The notes beneath the pieces are model-generated. The model had not been told where the DNA came from. It saw nothing but the letters and a program-made list of their open reading frames with translations, and made no database searches. A program made the translations under genes and the position numbers. Below are positions 55,027-63,163 of a stretch of 64,000 nt of DNA, one piece after another; position 1 is the first letter of the stretch, and each line of letters begins with the position of its first letter. Origin of the DNA: S010-25 sp964441285. GTDB taxonomy: Bacteria > Pseudomonadota > Gammaproteobacteria > SZUA-229. The stretch spans positions 124,001 through 188,000 of the forward strand of contig CAYTUK010000003.1 of the NCBI GenBank assembly GCA_964441285.1. Reading direction: 5' to 3'.

Positions 55027-57552
55027 GTGCAGACAATGACATCGCGTAACTTATTTGAAAATCCAGCGGTTGATGAAACTCTGGTTTCGCGCGCGCAGCT
55101 TGAAAATTTAATTGAGTTGCAAAGCACCCTTCTGGGGGCGACCGTTAGCAGTGATCATTTTGCGACATTGCTTGAGCAGTTGTGTCTGTTTGCGGAAAAA
55201 CTGACTCCCGATGCGGTTGCTTCCATTATGCTTTTAGATGATAACAAACGACAGTTATTTACTCATACTGCGCCCAGTATTCCAGCGGAGGCAATGGCAG
55301 CAGTGGATGGTTTGAAAGTGGGTGACAGTTCATGCGGTAATGCGGTGTTTCATAATGAGGATATGTACGTTTGCAATACTATGACGGATGTACGTTGGGA
55401 AAATACCCGTGATTTTGCAAAAAGTTATAACATCAATGCCTGCTGGTCGAGCCCCATCCGCAATAGTAATAAGCAGGCAATTGGCAGTTTTGCACTGTCC
55501 AGTTTTAATATTCGTACCCCGGATGGTTTCCAAAGTCGGTTATTGAATATCTGCGCTTCCATTGCGGGCATTATTTTCCAGCGCAAAGAAGCTACCATCG
55601 AAAGAAAACAAAAAGAAAAACTGTTATGGGAAAGTAACCAGAACCTGGATATAACCATCAACTCGATTGCAGAAGGCGTAATCAGTACCGATATTCATGG
55701 CAATATTATTGTTTTTAATCAGGTAGCTGAAAGCTTGACCGGCTGGAGGCATGAGAACGCCGTTGGGCAGAATGTTAATCATGTTTTTAATATCTTTAAC
55801 CCGGATTCAGGAGAAAAAATTCATAATCTGATCGCCTGTATTTTAGATGAGAATCTGCCTTTCCAGGACAATAATATTATGCTCGCCTCGGCTGATGGCG
55901 GCTTATGCCATCTCTTAATCAGCAAAGCGCTGATTAGAAATAAAAAGGGCGAGACAGCCGGTACAGTCATTACTTTTTGTGATGTGACACAGCAGCACCG
56001 TGACCGGGAAAATTTGCTTGAAAGTCAGCAGCAGTACCGTTCTATTGTTGAAAATACGGCAGATGCACTGTTCCTGATAAATGATAAGGATGCGTTTATT
56101 GATGTCAATCAGGCCGCCTGTGATAGCCTGGCTTATACTCGGGATGAGCTATTAACCCTGTCTATTATGGACATTGAAAAAGCTATTCATGAAGATAATA
56201 TAGGTGAATTTCAGAAAAAATTAGCGCTTGATTGCTCGATTACAGTTACTGGGGCGCATCAGCGCAAAGATGGTAGTCAGTTTCCAGTAGAAGTTCGATT
56301 GCGCCGTTTTAATTCAAATGGTAAGAAATTTGTTGTGGCTCTGGCGAATGATATTACTGAGCGTAAAAAAGCGGAAGAAGAAATCATAAAAGCCAGAAAG
56401 CTGGATTCAATTGGGTTACTGGCGGGTGGTATTGCGCATGATTTTAATAATTTGCTCGGCATTATACTGGGTAATATTGATCTTGCCGAGCGCAGTGTGG
56501 ACGTACCTGGTAAAGCGATAAAATACCTTGATAAAGCAACCAGCGCCTCAATGCGAGCCGCCGATTTAACTCAGCAGCTACTCACCTTTTCTAAAGGCGG
56601 AGAGCCGGTCAAACAGGCGGCGGATATAATGGAAATTATCCATGAATCGACGGATTTTAGTCTGCATGGTAGTAGTATTCAGGTGAATTATTCCTGCTCA
56701 GATAATTTATGGAATGTCGATGTTGATACGGGTCAGATGAGCCAGGTCATGCAAAATCTGGTGATTAATGCGCGCCAGGCAATGCAACAAGGTGGCAAGC
56801 TGGATATCCACTGTAAAAATACCGTACTGGATAAGAGTAATGTTCTGGCTGGATTGAAGCCTGGCCGTTACATTAAACTGACAGTTGGCGATAGTGGTGA
56901 AGGTATATCGAAGGAAATTATTCATTCGATTTTTGATCCCTATTTCACCACCAAACAACGAGGTAGCGGTCTGGGGCTGGCGCTAACCTATTCCATTATT
57001 CAGAAGCATAATGGTTGTATATTTGTGGATTCAGAACAGTATCGGGGTGCCGTTTTCACCGTATATTTACCTGTTTCTGCGACGGGTGAGCGGGTTGCAG
57101 CAAATAAGCAAAAAAAAGAAGAAAAGAAAAAAAGTCTACACAGTGGGGCACATATTATGCTAATGGACGATGATGAAATGATCCGTGAAATTAGCACAGC
57201 AATGTTGGAAAATCTTGGTTATGAAGTTATTCAGGCCGAAGATGGCCGCAGGGCTTATTTACTTTATCAGGCAGCGATGAAGCAGAATAAAGTGATTGAT
57301 CTGGTTATTATGGATCTTACTGTTTTAAACGGGGTTGGTGGTAAAGAGGCAATAAAACTAATACAACAGATAGATCCTGAGGTGAAAGCGTTGGTGTCCA
57401 GCGGATATTCAAATGACCCGGTAATGGCTAATTACAGCGATTATGGTTTTAAAGGTGCAGTGAGTAAACCCTATAGCCAGGACAGACTGGGTATTGCAGT
57501 AAGTTCTATTTTGAATCAGTGTAGTGACGATTCAGCCAAGACGATGAATTGA
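55027..57552 (+). CDS. Soluble hybrid sensor kinase (GAF-PAS-PAS-HisKA-HATPase-REC)
   Basis: The 841-residue protein has no membrane segment. A GAF domain (about 25-190, with GDSSCGNAVFHNEDMYVCNTM) is followed by two PAS domains (205-325 and 333-448). HisKA holds His471 in AGGIAHDFNNLLG, the HATPase domain has N-box NLVINARQAM and the unusual end RGSGLGLALTYS, and a receiver domain (about 708-830) carries Asp763. Start is GTG 55027 or ATG 55036; no strong ribosome-binding site decides. Its second half is a close paralogue of the next gene, three bases downstream, so the two kinases arose by duplication and are co-expressed. Confidence 0.9.
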   Translation: MQTMTSRNLFENPAVDETLVSRAQLENLIELQSTLLGATVSSDHFATLLEQLCLFAEKLTPDAVASIMLLDDNKRQLFTHTAPSIPAEAMAAVDGLKVGDSSCGNAVFHNEDMYVCNTMTDVRWENTRDFAKSYNINACWSSPIRNSNKQAIGSFALSSFNIRTPDGFQSRLLNICASIAGIIFQRKEATIERKQKEKLLWESNQNLDITINSIAEGVISTDIHGNIIVFNQVAESLTGWRHENAVGQNVNHVFNIFNPDSGEKIHNLIACILDENLPFQDNNIMLASADGGLCHLLISKALIRNKKGETAGTVITFCDVTQQHRDRENLLESQQQYRSIVENTADALFLINDKDAFIDVNQAACDSLAYTRDELLTLSIMDIEKAIHEDNIGEFQKKLALDCSITVTGAHQRKDGSQFPVEVRLRRFNSNGKKFVVALANDITERKKAEEEIIKARKLDSIGLLAGGIAHDFNNLLGIILGNIDLAERSVDVPGKAIKYLDKATSASMRAADLTQQLLTFSKGGEPVKQAADIMEIIHESTDFSLHGSSIQVNYSCSDNLWNVDVDTGQMSQVMQNLVINARQAMQQGGKLDIHCKNTVLDKSNVLAGLKPGRYIKLTVGDSGEGISKEIIHSIFDPYFTTKQRGSGLGLALTYSIIQKHNGCIFVDSEQYRGAVFTVYLPVSATGERVAANKQKKEEKKKSLHSGAHIMLMDDDEMIREISTAMLENLGYEVIQAEDGRRAYLLYQAAMKQNKVIDLVIMDLTVLNGVGGKEAIKLIQQIDPEVKALVSSGYSNDPVMANYSDYGFKGAVSKPYSQDRLGIAVSSILNQCSDDSAKTMN

Positions 57553-57555
57553 CTT

Positions 57556-60105
57556 ATGTCATTTAAAAAGAAAGCAAACATTGTTTTAATGTTACTGGTC
57601 ATGGTGACGGCAGTGCTGTCTGCCTATTTGATCTTCAATGGTTATATGACTTTAAGCTCTATCTTTGAAGATTCACGTACAGTTATTACCAGACAGTACC
57701 AAAGGCAGTACGATCTGTCACAAATGTATCGTGCGTCACGCGAACGTTCTTTAATTTTGTTGCAAATGGCGGCTGAAACGGATGCCTTTAAACTTGATGA
57801 CCTGCGGCAGAGAATGCGTGAGCAGGCAGAAAAATTTATAAGTGCCAGAAAAAATTTGTTATCAATTAATAAAAGAATGGATAAAAATTGGCAGGCGCTC
57901 AATGCGAGTTTGACTAAAATGGCAAGAAAAAATGAGCGACTACAAAATCAGACCGCGGATTTGTTCGTTAAAAACGAACCTGCAGCCGCTTTTGATATGA
58001 TGATTAATGAAGGCATTATTAATCAGGTGAAAATTTTATCAAAAATTGATTTAATGAGTAAAGCGACGCAGCTGGATGTAGGCCGGACTATTGCAGCATT
58101 AAACAGAAAATTTCTGGGCGCACGGCGCAATTTTAAGCTTGTGCTTGAGCTGGTCTTGCTCGTTGTTCTGGTATTAATCGGGGTGCTGATTGTAAAGTTT
58201 TTGCGGGGTAAAAATATACTGAAAGACTTATTGACGCATCGTGAAATACAGTATCAAACCCTTGTTGATACGGTGAAGGACGGCATGATAACAATGGACG
58301 AAAATGGTGTGATAAGTAGTTTTAATCATGCTGCTGAACATCTTTTTGGTTATAAAGAGGCGGAGATTATAGCTACTTCTATCCACAAACTGATGGATAG
58401 AACTGATGCTGAAAGACTGGATATTTATATAAAAGATGTTTGCAGTAAGACAGGTGAAACAGCTGAAATGGAATTCAATGGTTGCCGTAAAGATAACAGT
58501 ACAATGGTTCTGGCGGTTTCATTTGCGGATACCGGGATACCGGGTGAACAGCGAGTTAGCGGCTTATTAAGAGATGTTACGGCTGAAAAAACCGACAATA
58601 AAAACTTATTGCGATACAAAGATATTTTTACCAACAGCGATTATGCACTGGCATTTATTGATGTGTATGGTGTTTATCAGTTGGCGAACACAAACTATTT
58701 ATGTTTGTTTGATAAAAAACCAGATGAAGTTATTGGTGTGGGTGTTGCGGATGTGCTTGACGATACGCTGTTCGATATTTTCGACAGGCTACAGAAAAAA
58801 GCCATTTTAAATAATGAGATGAGCCATGTAAATCAGTGGATCGAAACTCCCAGCGGGACATTTTATCTGAGTGTTAGTTGTAAGCCTTATCATGATGAAT
58901 TGGGTGATACAGTTGGTGCAGTGGTTTCACTTCAAGATATCACCAAGCAGAAAAAAGCAGAAAATGAGTATTTTAAAGCCAGTAAGCTGGAGTCAATTGG
59001 TGTATTAGCTGGTGGTATTGCCCATGATTTTAATAACTTGCTGGGTGGGGTGATTGGCAATATTGAAATGGCAATGCGTTCTTTTTCTGAGCCGGATAAA
59101 GTAAAACGCTATTTGGAAATATCAGACAAAGCCTGTCAGCGTGCTGCCGGATTAACTCAGCAACTGCTTACCTTTTCCAAAGGTGGTGATCCGGTAAAAA
59201 AAGATGCCGATATTATGACGGTATTACGCGAGTCAGCAGAATTTAGTTTACATGGTAGTAATATTCAATGTCATTTTGAATCCCTGGAGGGGCTGAGTAT
59301 TATCAAGATGGATAGTGGACAGATTGGTCAGGTTATCCAGAATTTAATAATTAACGCCAGACAGGCGATGCCAGATGGTGGTGATATTACGATTCGCTGT
59401 ACTTTTTTAACCGATTTTGTAATAGATGAAGACATTAAACCCCGTTTATCGAGTGGTGATTATGTAAAAATTACTATTGAAGATACTGGTCGGGGTATGC
59501 CAAAGGATGTACTGGATTCGATTTTTGATCCTTATTTTACTACCCGTAATGATGGTTCAGGTCTTGGCCTGGCGTTGTCATACTCGATTATTAAAAAACA
59601 TCAGGGTTTGATTTCTGCTGAATCTACTTTGGGCCATGGCTCCTGTTTTACGATTTACCTGCCGGTTGTTGCAACGCCGTTAATTAATCAGTCAGAGGAT
59701 AAGATCATTAGTGAAGGTGCTACAAAGCAAAAGCGTGTAATGATTATGGATGATGATGAAATGATTCGTGAAATTGGCCAGGCAATGCTGGAAGAGATGG
59801 GCTATCAGGTTGTGCATGCTGAAAATGGTGAGCAGGCGATTGAAGAATATAAATTAGCAATGCAGGGAGGGAAACCGATTGATCTAGTAATAATGGACTT
59901 GACTATAATGGGTGGTATGGGTGGAAAGGATGCTATTCAGAAAATTCTTGCGCTTGATCCGCAGGTGAAAGCCGTTGTGTCGAGCGGTTATTCTAATGAT
60001 CCGGTAATGGCAAATTACAGTGCTTACGGTTTTGAAAATGCTGTTTCAAAGCCGTATACCCATGATGAACTGGCTGAAGTGGTAAGAGTGTGCCTGTTTG
60101 CTTGA
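57556..60105 (+). CDS. Membrane hybrid sensor kinase, paralogue of the upstream kinase
   Basis: The 849-residue protein has two membrane segments (about 9-28 and 194-214) around a helical periplasmic sensor of about 165 residues, similar in style to four-helix-bundle ligand domains. Two PAS domains (230-343 and 353-462), HisKA with His490, HATPase and a receiver domain with Asp781 follow. From the HisKA motif to the end it closely matches the preceding kinase, including GGIAHDFNNLLG, LTQQLLTFSKGG and the receiver run SSGYSNDPVMANYS. One senses inside (GAF), the other outside, possibly converging on one target. Confidence 0.9.
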   Translation: MSFKKKANIVLMLLVMVTAVLSAYLIFNGYMTLSSIFEDSRTVITRQYQRQYDLSQMYRASRERSLILLQMAAETDAFKLDDLRQRMREQAEKFISARKNLLSINKRMDKNWQALNASLTKMARKNERLQNQTADLFVKNEPAAAFDMMINEGIINQVKILSKIDLMSKATQLDVGRTIAALNRKFLGARRNFKLVLELVLLVVLVLIGVLIVKFLRGKNILKDLLTHREIQYQTLVDTVKDGMITMDENGVISSFNHAAEHLFGYKEAEIIATSIHKLMDRTDAERLDIYIKDVCSKTGETAEMEFNGCRKDNSTMVLAVSFADTGIPGEQRVSGLLRDVTAEKTDNKNLLRYKDIFTNSDYALAFIDVYGVYQLANTNYLCLFDKKPDEVIGVGVADVLDDTLFDIFDRLQKKAILNNEMSHVNQWIETPSGTFYLSVSCKPYHDELGDTVGAVVSLQDITKQKKAENEYFKASKLESIGVLAGGIAHDFNNLLGGVIGNIEMAMRSFSEPDKVKRYLEISDKACQRAAGLTQQLLTFSKGGDPVKKDADIMTVLRESAEFSLHGSNIQCHFESLEGLSIIKMDSGQIGQVIQNLIINARQAMPDGGDITIRCTFLTDFVIDEDIKPRLSSGDYVKITIEDTGRGMPKDVLDSIFDPYFTTRNDGSGLGLALSYSIIKKHQGLISAESTLGHGSCFTIYLPVVATPLINQSEDKIISEGATKQKRVMIMDDDEMIREIGQAMLEEMGYQVVHAENGEQAIEEYKLAMQGGKPIDLVIMDLTIMGGMGGKDAIQKILALDPQVKAVVSSGYSNDPVMANYSAYGFENAVSKPYTHDELAEVVRVCLFA

Positions 60106-60142
60106 ATGTTCGAAGATTTCCTGATTTTATTACGTAGTAGTC

Positions 60143-60778
60143 TTAATAGCAAGGTATGGTCTGTTCGAGAAGAGCAGCCGCGGCTTTTCTTAGGTTTTTT
60201 TCAGCAACAACACCGGTCAGTAATTTATCTCCAAAAATAAAGCTGGGGACACTTTCTATATTATATTTTCTGGCTTCGTTGTAGTTTTGTTGCAACCGTA
60301 AAGCATAAGCTGAGTTTGACCAGGCAGCATTGATGGTCGCATTGTTTAAACGACAGCTTTTTGCAATGCGACGTAATATTTTTTTATCTGCGATATTAAG
60401 GCCATCGATAAAATACGCTCTAAATAGAGATTCATGTAATGAATAAAAACGCTTTTTACTTACCTGTTTGGTGGCCTCAGCGAGCAATAATGCATTTTTA
60501 GAATTAGTGATGAAATTTATTTCAGCCAGTTGTATGTCTTCTTCTTCAGCGATATGCTTCAGATTTCTCATCATTTGTAACCAGGTTTCTGATGGATAAT
60601 CGAGTGAAGCAATGGGTTCACTCTGTGCTGAGGTTTCAGGATGTATTTCGAGAAAACACCAGTTTATTTTTAAATCATAACTGTCGCGTAAGCGTAATAA
60701 GCGATGATAGCCTACATAGCAAAAAGGGCAGATCAGGTCGCTAAATACGGTGACTTTTAATTCGGCGAATGTAGACAT
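60143..60778 (-). CDS. DsbA-family oxidoreductase (FrnE-like)
   Basis: The 211-residue protein has a thioredoxin-like fold with a helical insertion and the active-site motif CPFC in VTVFSDLICPFCYVGYHRL, followed by the cis-proline loop VPSFIFGDKLLTG. There is no signal peptide, so it is cytoplasmic, like FrnE and 2-hydroxychromene-2-carboxylate isomerase relatives. The CPFC motif supports a redox role rather than isomerase activity. It is convergent with the kinase pair and stands alone. Confidence 0.88.
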   Translation of the reverse strand: MSTFAELKVTVFSDLICPFCYVGYHRLLRLRDSYDLKINWCFLEIHPETSAQSEPIASLDYPSETWLQMMRNLKHIAEEEDIQLAEINFITNSKNALLLAEATKQVSKKRFYSLHESLFRAYFIDGLNIADKKILRRIAKSCRLNNATINAAWSNSAYALRLQQNYNEARKYNIESVPSFIFGDKLLTGVVAEKNLRKAAAALLEQTIPCY

Positions 60779-60858
60779 AATTTTTAATTATTGGTACTAA
60801 GAATACAGTGTGACAACAGGTTGAAAAGGATAATTCATTATTTCTATGGTTTGTAACA

Positions 60859-60970
60859 TTATTCCGTTAGCATTTTAATGCCAAGCAATATTAAAAACAG
60901 CGCGAAAATTTTTTTTAATGCTTTTTCCGGTAAGACATGCGCCAGTTTTGGCAGTCTGCTGTATGAGCTT
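60859..60970 (-). pseudogene. TSUP (TauE/SafE) exporter, detached C-terminal end
   Basis: On the minus strand, 36 codons ending at TAA 60859-60861 read RLPKLAHVLPEKALKKIFAL and on to a hydrophobic helix ending LLGIKMLTE. This is the typical last helix of TauE/SafE family exporters (RLPxxxLKxxFALxLLxLxxKML). The matching N-terminal half lies at 61613-62050 in the same orientation, separated by a toxin-antitoxin cassette. About 90-100 central residues are missing. It is not translated as a protein on its own. Confidence 0.7.
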
Positions 60971-60971
60971 G

Positions 60972-61283
60972 TTAGATTTTTCTTTCTGCTGGTGTGTCTT
61001 CAAGTTTGAGTAATCGTTCACTTCGCCAAACTCTAACTACGTGAATTAATTTTTCTTCTCTTAGATATACCACCCTGAATGGGCTATGAATCAATTCGCG
61101 AATTTTATCTGTATTGAACTCGGGTACTTTTCTGCCAATATCAGGGTTTGCGGGTATTGTTTCGATGTGCTCAATTATGCTGGCTACAAATTGCTCCCCT
61201 ATATGCGGAGCACCTATCTCGGTGTAATATTCTATTATTGATTCAAAGTCAGCATACGCAGAATCAGATATCAAAATCTTCAA
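60972..61283 (-). CDS. RelE/ParE-family toxin
   Basis: The 103-residue protein has the RelE/ParE fold pattern: ILISDSAYADFESIIEYY at the start, HIGEQFVASIIEHIETI in the helix region, and the C-terminal strands RELIHSPFRVVYLREEKLIHVVRVWRS. The last strand with paired arginines (RVWRSER) is the usual end of ParE-like proteins. Such toxins either inhibit DNA gyrase (ParE) or cut mRNA on the ribosome (RelE); sequence alone does not decide. Its start overlaps the antitoxin stop by 4 bases, the normal antitoxin-first order, and its stop codon lies within the flanking inverted repeat. Confidence 0.87.
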   Translation of the reverse strand: MKILISDSAYADFESIIEYYTEIGAPHIGEQFVASIIEHIETIPANPDIGRKVPEFNTDKIRELIHSPFRVVYLREEKLIHVVRVWRSERLLKLEDTPAERKI

Positions 61284-61552
61284 GTTTTAATGCCCAATTT
61301 CTTTTTAACATCTTCAAGACTTTGCTCTTTTCCTTCTTTTATTTCCACTAAACCTTGAGTTACAGCCTTCATAAATACCCGCTCCTCCTCAAGATTTTCA
61401 TATTCTTCTAGTCCCTGCACTACTGCTACTCCACGACCTCTACTTGTTAATAATATTGGTCTATGGGTATCTTGTGCTCGATTTACTATTTTTCCAGGAT
61501 TAACTTTTAAATCTGACAGTGGGACTATATCTTGAGAAAATTTGATAGGCAT
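61280..61552 (-). CDS. Phd/YefM-family antitoxin
   Basis: The product (90 residues from ATG 61552) starts MPIKFSQDIVPLSDLKVNPG, with the Phd/YefM N-terminal DNA-binding region (SDLKVNPGKIVNRAQDTHRP followed by ILLTSRGRGVAVVQ). A charged C-terminal tail (EIKEGKEQSLEDVKKKL) would wrap the toxin. It neutralises the overlapping toxin and represses the operon. An ATG five codons further upstream (61567) is possible. A promoter and an inverted repeat lie just upstream. Confidence 0.88.
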   Translation of the reverse strand: MPIKFSQDIVPLSDLKVNPGKIVNRAQDTHRPILLTSRGRGVAVVQGLEEYENLEEERVFMKAVTQGLVEIKEGKEQSLEDVKKKLGIKT

Positions 61553-61569
61553 GTGAATTCGCTCCAAAA

Positions 61570-61616
61570 GGTGCTGTTAACTGGACTCATTATAGCACCC
61601 GTGTACAGGACTTCAA
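61570..61616 (-). promoter_or_regulatory. Promoter and probable operator of the toxin-antitoxin pair
   Basis: On the minus strand TTGAAG (61616-61611) is followed after 16 bases by a perfect TATAAT (61594-61589). An inverted repeat GGTGCT...AGCACC (61599-61594 and 61575-61570) begins at the -10 box, a suitable place for antitoxin autorepression. Confidence 0.75.
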
Positions 61617-62050
61617 GAGAAATCTAACAGGGTTTTTATGGTGGTTTCTTTTATGTGCTGGTGTATTTTAAAATTACGCAACATGATGATAGCGGCGGCC
61701 AGCTCGAAGACAGCAAAGGTGGGTTTAAGGCTGTTACTGTCCAGCCTGCTGGCAATGAGTCCACCTGTCCAGGCGCCAATGAGAATTCCAGGCAGTAATA
61801 TTAAAAAGAGATGCCAGTGGACAGCGCGTTGTTTGTGGTGAGCAAGTGTCGATGCTATTGAGGTGACAGTGATGGTAGCAAGTGAGGTTGCCAGTGCCAT
61901 GTGCATGACCTGCGCGGGTGTTATGTTTTGTATGGTAAAAATGTGGTAGAGCACAGGCACAATAATTAAGCCACCACCAACACCGAGCAAGCCAGCGGCG
62001 AACCCCGCAAAACTGTCGGTTAACAGGTAGGTGATAATGGTTATCGTCAT
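61613..62050 (-). pseudogene. TSUP (TauE/SafE) exporter, N-terminal part
   Basis: The frame encodes 145 residues with the first half of a TauE/SafE family exporter: DSFAGFAAGLLGVGGGLIIVPVLYHIF, MALATSLATITVTSI and GAWTGGLIASRLDSNSLKPTFAVFEL, about four membrane segments. The family normally has about 250-270 residues and exports sulfite or sulfonates and related anions. Here the frame ends after TLLDFS, inside the inverted repeat of the toxin-antitoxin cassette. The true C-terminus lies beyond the cassette at 60859-60970. A half-length product may still be made but is unlikely to work. Confidence 0.85.
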
Positions 62051-62111
62051 TAGCCTGTTCTAATTGTGCTTTTTGTTTGTATATCGGGAGATGTGGTAAT
62101 TTTTGATTTTT

Positions 62112-62882
62112 CTACTGCTTCTGCTGATGCATCGCTTCAATCATTTCAGTGTTGAGAAAACTGAATCCCTTAGCTTCCCCATGAGTAACATGAAAGGCTC
62201 TGTCTGGTTCACCCATACCATCGAGCACGATTGTTGCACCCTTGAAATTATGCTCTAAGGTATAATTATTGGTCGTTATTACAGTTTGTAAGCCTGCCCC
62301 CAGAGAGGCAAGCAGACCATTATGTGAGTCTTCAAATGCCATGCATTGATCCGGGCTTAGCTGCATTTTTTTGAGACTGTATGTGTATATGTCTGCTGCA
62401 GGTTTTTTGCTGGGAACAATGTCGCCAGCAGCAATGATATCAAACCAGTTTAATGCGGCTTTGCCTAAAGTGTGGCTTAACAGGACAGTAACATTTGCTG
62501 GGGTGGTAGTGGTTGCAATGGCCAGTCGCAGACCAGAGTCGCGTGCCTCATGCAGTAAACGCTCAACACCCTGACGTAAAGGGATAGCGCCAGTAGCCAG
62601 CAATTCAGTATAGTGTTTTGTTTTGATCTGATGCAATGCTGGAATTAATGCATCAAAATTATCGGGTAGGTTTTTGTTCTGTAGAAAATCGGTGGCATAA
62701 TACTTCATACGTTCTTTACCACCGGTAACGGCAAGCAGTTTACCGTAGGTATCTATATCCCAGTGCCAGCCAATGTTGTATTCATCAAATGCGCGATTAA
62801 AGGCAACCCGATGGCCATCTGCCTCGGTATTGGCAAGGGTGCCATCCACATCAAAGATCAGGGCTTTTAACGTTGGTTTCAT
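62112..62882 (-). CDS. cbbY: CbbY-type HAD phosphatase
   Basis: The 256-residue protein is a HAD hydrolase of the CbbY group: motif I ALIFDVDGTLANTEADGH, the cap domain (about 15-95, with LLAVTGGKERMKYY), motif II IATTTTPANV and motif IV CMAFEDSHNGLLAS. CbbY removes xylulose-1,5-bisphosphate, a misfire inhibitor of Rubisco, and is encoded with Calvin cycle genes in many autotrophs. No Rubisco gene is in the window, so the call rests on sequence pattern and the autotroph-like context. It lies 61 bases upstream of the broken TSUP gene on the same strand. Confidence 0.85.
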   Translation of the reverse strand: MKPTLKALIFDVDGTLANTEADGHRVAFNRAFDEYNIGWHWDIDTYGKLLAVTGGKERMKYYATDFLQNKNLPDNFDALIPALHQIKTKHYTELLATGAIPLRQGVERLLHEARDSGLRLAIATTTTPANVTVLLSHTLGKAALNWFDIIAAGDIVPSKKPAADIYTYSLKKMQLSPDQCMAFEDSHNGLLASLGAGLQTVITTNNYTLEHNFKGATIVLDGMGEPDRAFHVTHGEAKGFSFLNTEMIEAMHQQKQ

Positions 62883-63163
62883 TTTTTTCTCTTACTGACT
62901 GAAGTAATCATAAGCGCCCTTTTTATCATGCGACAGGTTTTATCTGCTGAGAATTCTACAGCAAAGGCATGGGTATAGAAATAAAAGAAATCAGGCCGAA
63001 TATACAGCTAAAATTTATTACTGCCAGCTCGATATATTCAACTTTCATATCTGTGTGGCAGGCGGCCTTGAGCAATAAGTATCTTTTTCATCCTGTTAGT
63101 AACGAGGGAACAACAGTGGGGATTTATAATTATCGAGTAAGAATTGGCGAGGGGTAGAGGCGA
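62883..63163. other. Intergenic region, no gene seen
   Basis: About 280 bases upstream of cbbY. A frame of 62 codons on the plus strand has no family resemblance or ribosome-binding site and is not called. The sequence should include the cbbY promoter. Confidence 0.4.

Larger units (their letters stand above)
60971..61628 (-). mobile_element. Toxin-antitoxin cassette bounded by inverted repeats
   Basis: The toxin-antitoxin pair is framed by GTTAGATTTTTCT starting at 60971 and AGAGAAATCTAAC ending at 61628, an imperfect inverted repeat of about 13 bases with a perfect nine-base core (GTTAGATTT). The outer sides on both flanks are pieces of one TSUP gene. The cassette therefore sits exactly at the break and behaves like an inserted unit that carries its own promoter. 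Confidence 0.55.

Noticed and set aside
62969..63157. Plus-strand frame of 62 codons between cbbY and the EAL gene
   Set aside because: No ribosome-binding site or recognisable motif; the composition does not support coding.
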